Origin: a virus
DNA length: 24,359 bases
Reading direction: 5' to 3' (one strand)
IMG/VR virus record: IMGVR_UViG_3300042474_001373
Span: 1 to 24,359 of that record
Shown: piece after piece, positions 23,027 to 24,359 of the stretch
Position numbering within the stretch: position 1 is the stretch's first letter
How the letters are laid out: the number at the start of each line of letters is the position of its first letter
Notes under the pieces: model-generated
Told to the model about the DNA's origin: nothing
The model's input: the letters and a program-made list of their open reading frames with translations, nothing else
The model's database searches: none
Program-made: the position numbers and the translations under genes

Positions 23027-23056
23027 GTAGTGGAGAATATTCAAACTCTCCACTAC
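23027..23056. promoter_or_regulatory. Perfect 10-bp hairpin in the uvsX leader
   Basis: GTAGTGGAGA (23027-23036) and TCTCCACTAC (23047-23056) form a perfect stem with a 10-base loop. No U-tract follows on either strand, so it is not a typical terminator. On the minus strand it begins right after the -10 box; it could stabilise the mRNA 5' end, attenuate, or bind a regulator. Confidence 0.65.
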
Positions 23057-23085
23057 AATATACCACTCTTTATTGTTTTTGTCTA
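23057..23085 (-). promoter_or_regulatory. Sigma70-like promoter of uvsX
   Basis: On the minus strand TAGACA (23080-23085), a 17-base spacer and TATATT (23057-23062), preceded by TGG as an extended -10. The -35 lies inside the final codons of gp32. The -10 region matches the gp32 promoter in 14 of 16 bases. Confidence 0.55.
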
Positions 23086-24038
23086 GACCTAATCATTGCC
23101 AAAATATCTTCAGCTCTGCTTTTGCTCTCCACTTTGGGAGCAGTTACAGATTCTGTTTTTACTTCAACTTTTGCAGTTGCAGTTTCAATTGGCTTTGGTG
23201 TTTCAGCTTTAACGTTTGTGTTAACCACTGGGTCTCCAGTTTTGGATGACATGCCAGCTGGACGGAAGTATTGTCCAAATCTTTGCATATCGTATGCTTC
23301 ACCATCCACAGATGCTTCAAACATTTCTTTCATCACCTTTAACTCAACTTCAGTTGGTTTTTTAGGCAAGTAATCGCTCATGTTGTACAAGCCGTGTGTT
23401 TCCACTGCTTTGTTTTCATCTTCAGTTAATGGTCTGGTTTTTCTAGACCAAGCAGAAGTTGAATAGTCTGCGTATCCACCTTTGCTGGTTTTGATAATTT
23501 TAAAATCAACTCCGTTGATTTTGTCTGTAGGAAGATCTTCCATTTCAGGATCCATCAGAGCACCTTTTATTATTTGGAATATTTGAGGTCCAATAATAAA
23601 TCTTCTGATTGGGTTTGCTGGTTTGGTTTCTTCATTCAGTGGATCTTCTTTGACAAAACCTTGGAAAATATATGATCTTTTTTTCCAATATTTTCTTCCC
23701 ATGTCTTCCAAGTTGGGATCTTTAAACCATCCTCTAACTTCAGATAGAATAGGACAAGAGTCTCCATACATTTCCATACATGGCACTTGTACTTGAACTG
23801 GTTTTGAATCAGTTTCTCCTTTGATACCATTGAATGGAAGTTTGATCATCAAACGTTCTCTCCAAAAGAAAGTGTTGTTTGAGTCGCCATCTGGCAAGAA
23901 TCGAACAGTTGATTGTTCACCTTCTTTTAGATTCCAGAATGGATAGATTGCGTTGTCGCCGCCGCTTGTCTTGTTGTTGCCGCTTGAACGAACTTCTTGT
24001 TCCTTCAACTTATTGCGGATGTCTGCTAGTGTAGCCAT
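23070..24038 (-). CDS. 32: Single-stranded DNA-binding protein gp32
   Basis: A 322-aa protein with the N-terminal cooperativity segment LADIRNKLKEQE, core features YPFWNLKEGEQSTVRFLPDG and FFWRERLMIKLPF, and GPQIFQIIKGALMDPE. The T4 zinc ligands are His64, Cys77, Cys87 and Cys90; here I see only VPCMEMYGDSCPIL (Cys87 and Cys95 in this numbering), so the T4 zinc site is incomplete. The C-terminal tail is Lys/Glu/Ala/Thr-rich and ends RAEDILAMIRSRQKQ, shaped for contacts with replication partners. gp32 coats single-stranded DNA for UvsX/UvsY loading and replication. A strong AAGGAGG site precedes the ATG. Confidence 0.93.
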   Translation of the reverse strand: MATLADIRNKLKEQEVRSSGNNKTSGGDNAIYPFWNLKEGEQSTVRFLPDGDSNNTFFWRERLMIKLPFNGIKGETDSKPVQVQVPCMEMYGDSCPILSEVRGWFKDPNLEDMGRKYWKKRSYIFQGFVKEDPLNEETKPANPIRRFIIGPQIFQIIKGALMDPEMEDLPTDKINGVDFKIIKTSKGGYADYSTSAWSRKTRPLTEDENKAVETHGLYNMSDYLPKKPTEVELKVMKEMFEASVDGEAYDMQRFGQYFRPAGMSSKTGDPVVNTNVKAETPKPIETATAKVEVKTESVTAPKVESKSRAEDILAMIRSRQKQ

Positions 24039-24078
24039 TATAAGCCTCCTTATTGTTTGCCTGTTTGTATTTGTGCCT

Positions 24079-24094
24079 CACTATAATATAGCAC
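24079..24094 (-). promoter_or_regulatory. gp32 promoter element sharing a 16-base motif with uvsX
   Basis: GTGCTATATTATAGTG on the minus strand is 14 of 16 identical to the uvsX element at 23051-23066. TATATT reads as a -10, about 40 bases before the gp32 ATG. It may be a phage-specific early or middle promoter type. Confidence 0.5.
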
Positions 24095-24104
24095 ATATTT
24101 GTAC

Positions 24105-24133
24105 ATACTATATTAATATGTGTATTTAGTCAA
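24105..24133 (-). promoter_or_regulatory. Second sigma70-like promoter upstream of gp32
   Basis: TTGACT (24128-24133), a 17-base spacer and TAGTAT (24105-24110), on the minus strand about 70-95 bases before the gp32 ATG. The -35 matches that of the primase and 433-aa gene promoters exactly; the -10 is weaker (TAGTAT). Confidence 0.5.
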
Positions 24134-24152
24134 GTGTGTAGTTAATGAAATA

Positions 24153-24359
24153 TTAATTTTTGGTGGAATAGCCGGCCAGTTGTTTGATGCGTTCAATTTC
24201 TTTGTTCTGACCGCTCTGCAGAGCTTTGATGGTTTCAATGGCAGTTTTGGCACCAGCGTCTCCATATTGTTTCTGCACTGCTGTGATCACTGCTGTTTCA
24301 CCTTTGGGAAATTTATTGGTGGTGTAGTCATAGAAACTCTTAACCAATTCTTCTATTTT
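24153..24359 (-). CDS. Uncharacterised phage protein, C-terminal part; 5' end outside window
   Basis: The last 68 codons of a minus-strand gene that continues past the right end: reading from 24359 the frame is KIEELVKSFYDYTTNKFPKG and stays open to the stop at 24153. A TTG at 24347 gives a 64-aa reading, but there is no reason to prefer it as the start because the upstream codons are also open. The visible part is helical and moderately charged (AIETIKALQSGQNKEIERIK). It lies upstream of the gp32 gene; function unknown. Confidence 0.7.
   Translation of the reverse strand, partial: KIEELVKSFYDYTTNKFPKGETAVITAVQKQYGDAGAKTAIETIKALQSGQNKEIERIKQLAGYSTKN

Noticed and set aside
23027-23056. Rho-independent terminator between gp32 and uvsX
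   Set aside because: The stem is good but no run of T follows on either strand; a leader hairpin or operator is a better reading.

Overview
The window is a densely packed, AT-rich stretch of a T4-like marine myovirus genome. The diagnostic genes are a gp61-type primase, the recombination set UvsX, UvsY and UvsW, and the single-stranded-DNA-binding protein gp32. Genes abut or overlap through ATGA, TAATG or 8-base ATGNNTAA junctions, and no tRNA, CRISPR array or insertion sequence was seen. The gene style resembles T4-like phages of marine cyanobacteria and SAR11-type bacteria. The host cannot be fixed from this window, and there are no photosynthesis genes.

Region A (1-9900, almost all minus strand) holds core and accessory replication genes. 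Going left from about 9860 these are an unknown 433-aa protein, the UvsW helicase, two small conserved phage proteins, a VUT/YhhQ-family membrane transporter (queuosine-precursor type), a 90-aa protein, a probable clamp-loader small subunit (gp62-like), a C2H2-finger protein, a CxxC protein, a miniature DNA polymerase III alpha-like protein, a CHCC zinc-finger protein and a 90-aa protein. Then come one plus-strand conserved gene, a structural protein behind a TATAAATA late promoter, the primase, a 40-aa protein and the N-terminal part of a carbamoyltransferase that runs off the left end.

Region B (9881-21194) is a glycan-modification island. Three related capsule-polysaccharide-type proteins (9881-10723, 19130-20053, 20046-21194) flank a strikingly AT-rich, strand-switching block. 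The block holds a cupin, GT-A glycosyltransferases, two FkbM methyltransferases, three other SAM methyltransferases, GDP-mannose 4,6-dehydratase and a GT17-like transferase. It probably makes and decorates a sugar structure, on the virion, on DNA or on the host surface; the target is unknown.

Region C (21255-24359, minus strand) is the recombination/repair core uvsY - small ORF - uvsX - gp32, followed by the 3' part of another gene cut by the window end.

Control signals are unusually readable. There are sigma70-like promoters with TTGACT/TTGACA and TATAAT boxes, T4-type late promoters (TATAAATA), and a 16-base motif shared by the gp32 and uvsX promoters. In three cases the -10 box lies only 5-6 bases before the ATG, which predicts leaderless mRNAs for the primase, the polymerase-III-like protein and the unknown 433-aa protein.
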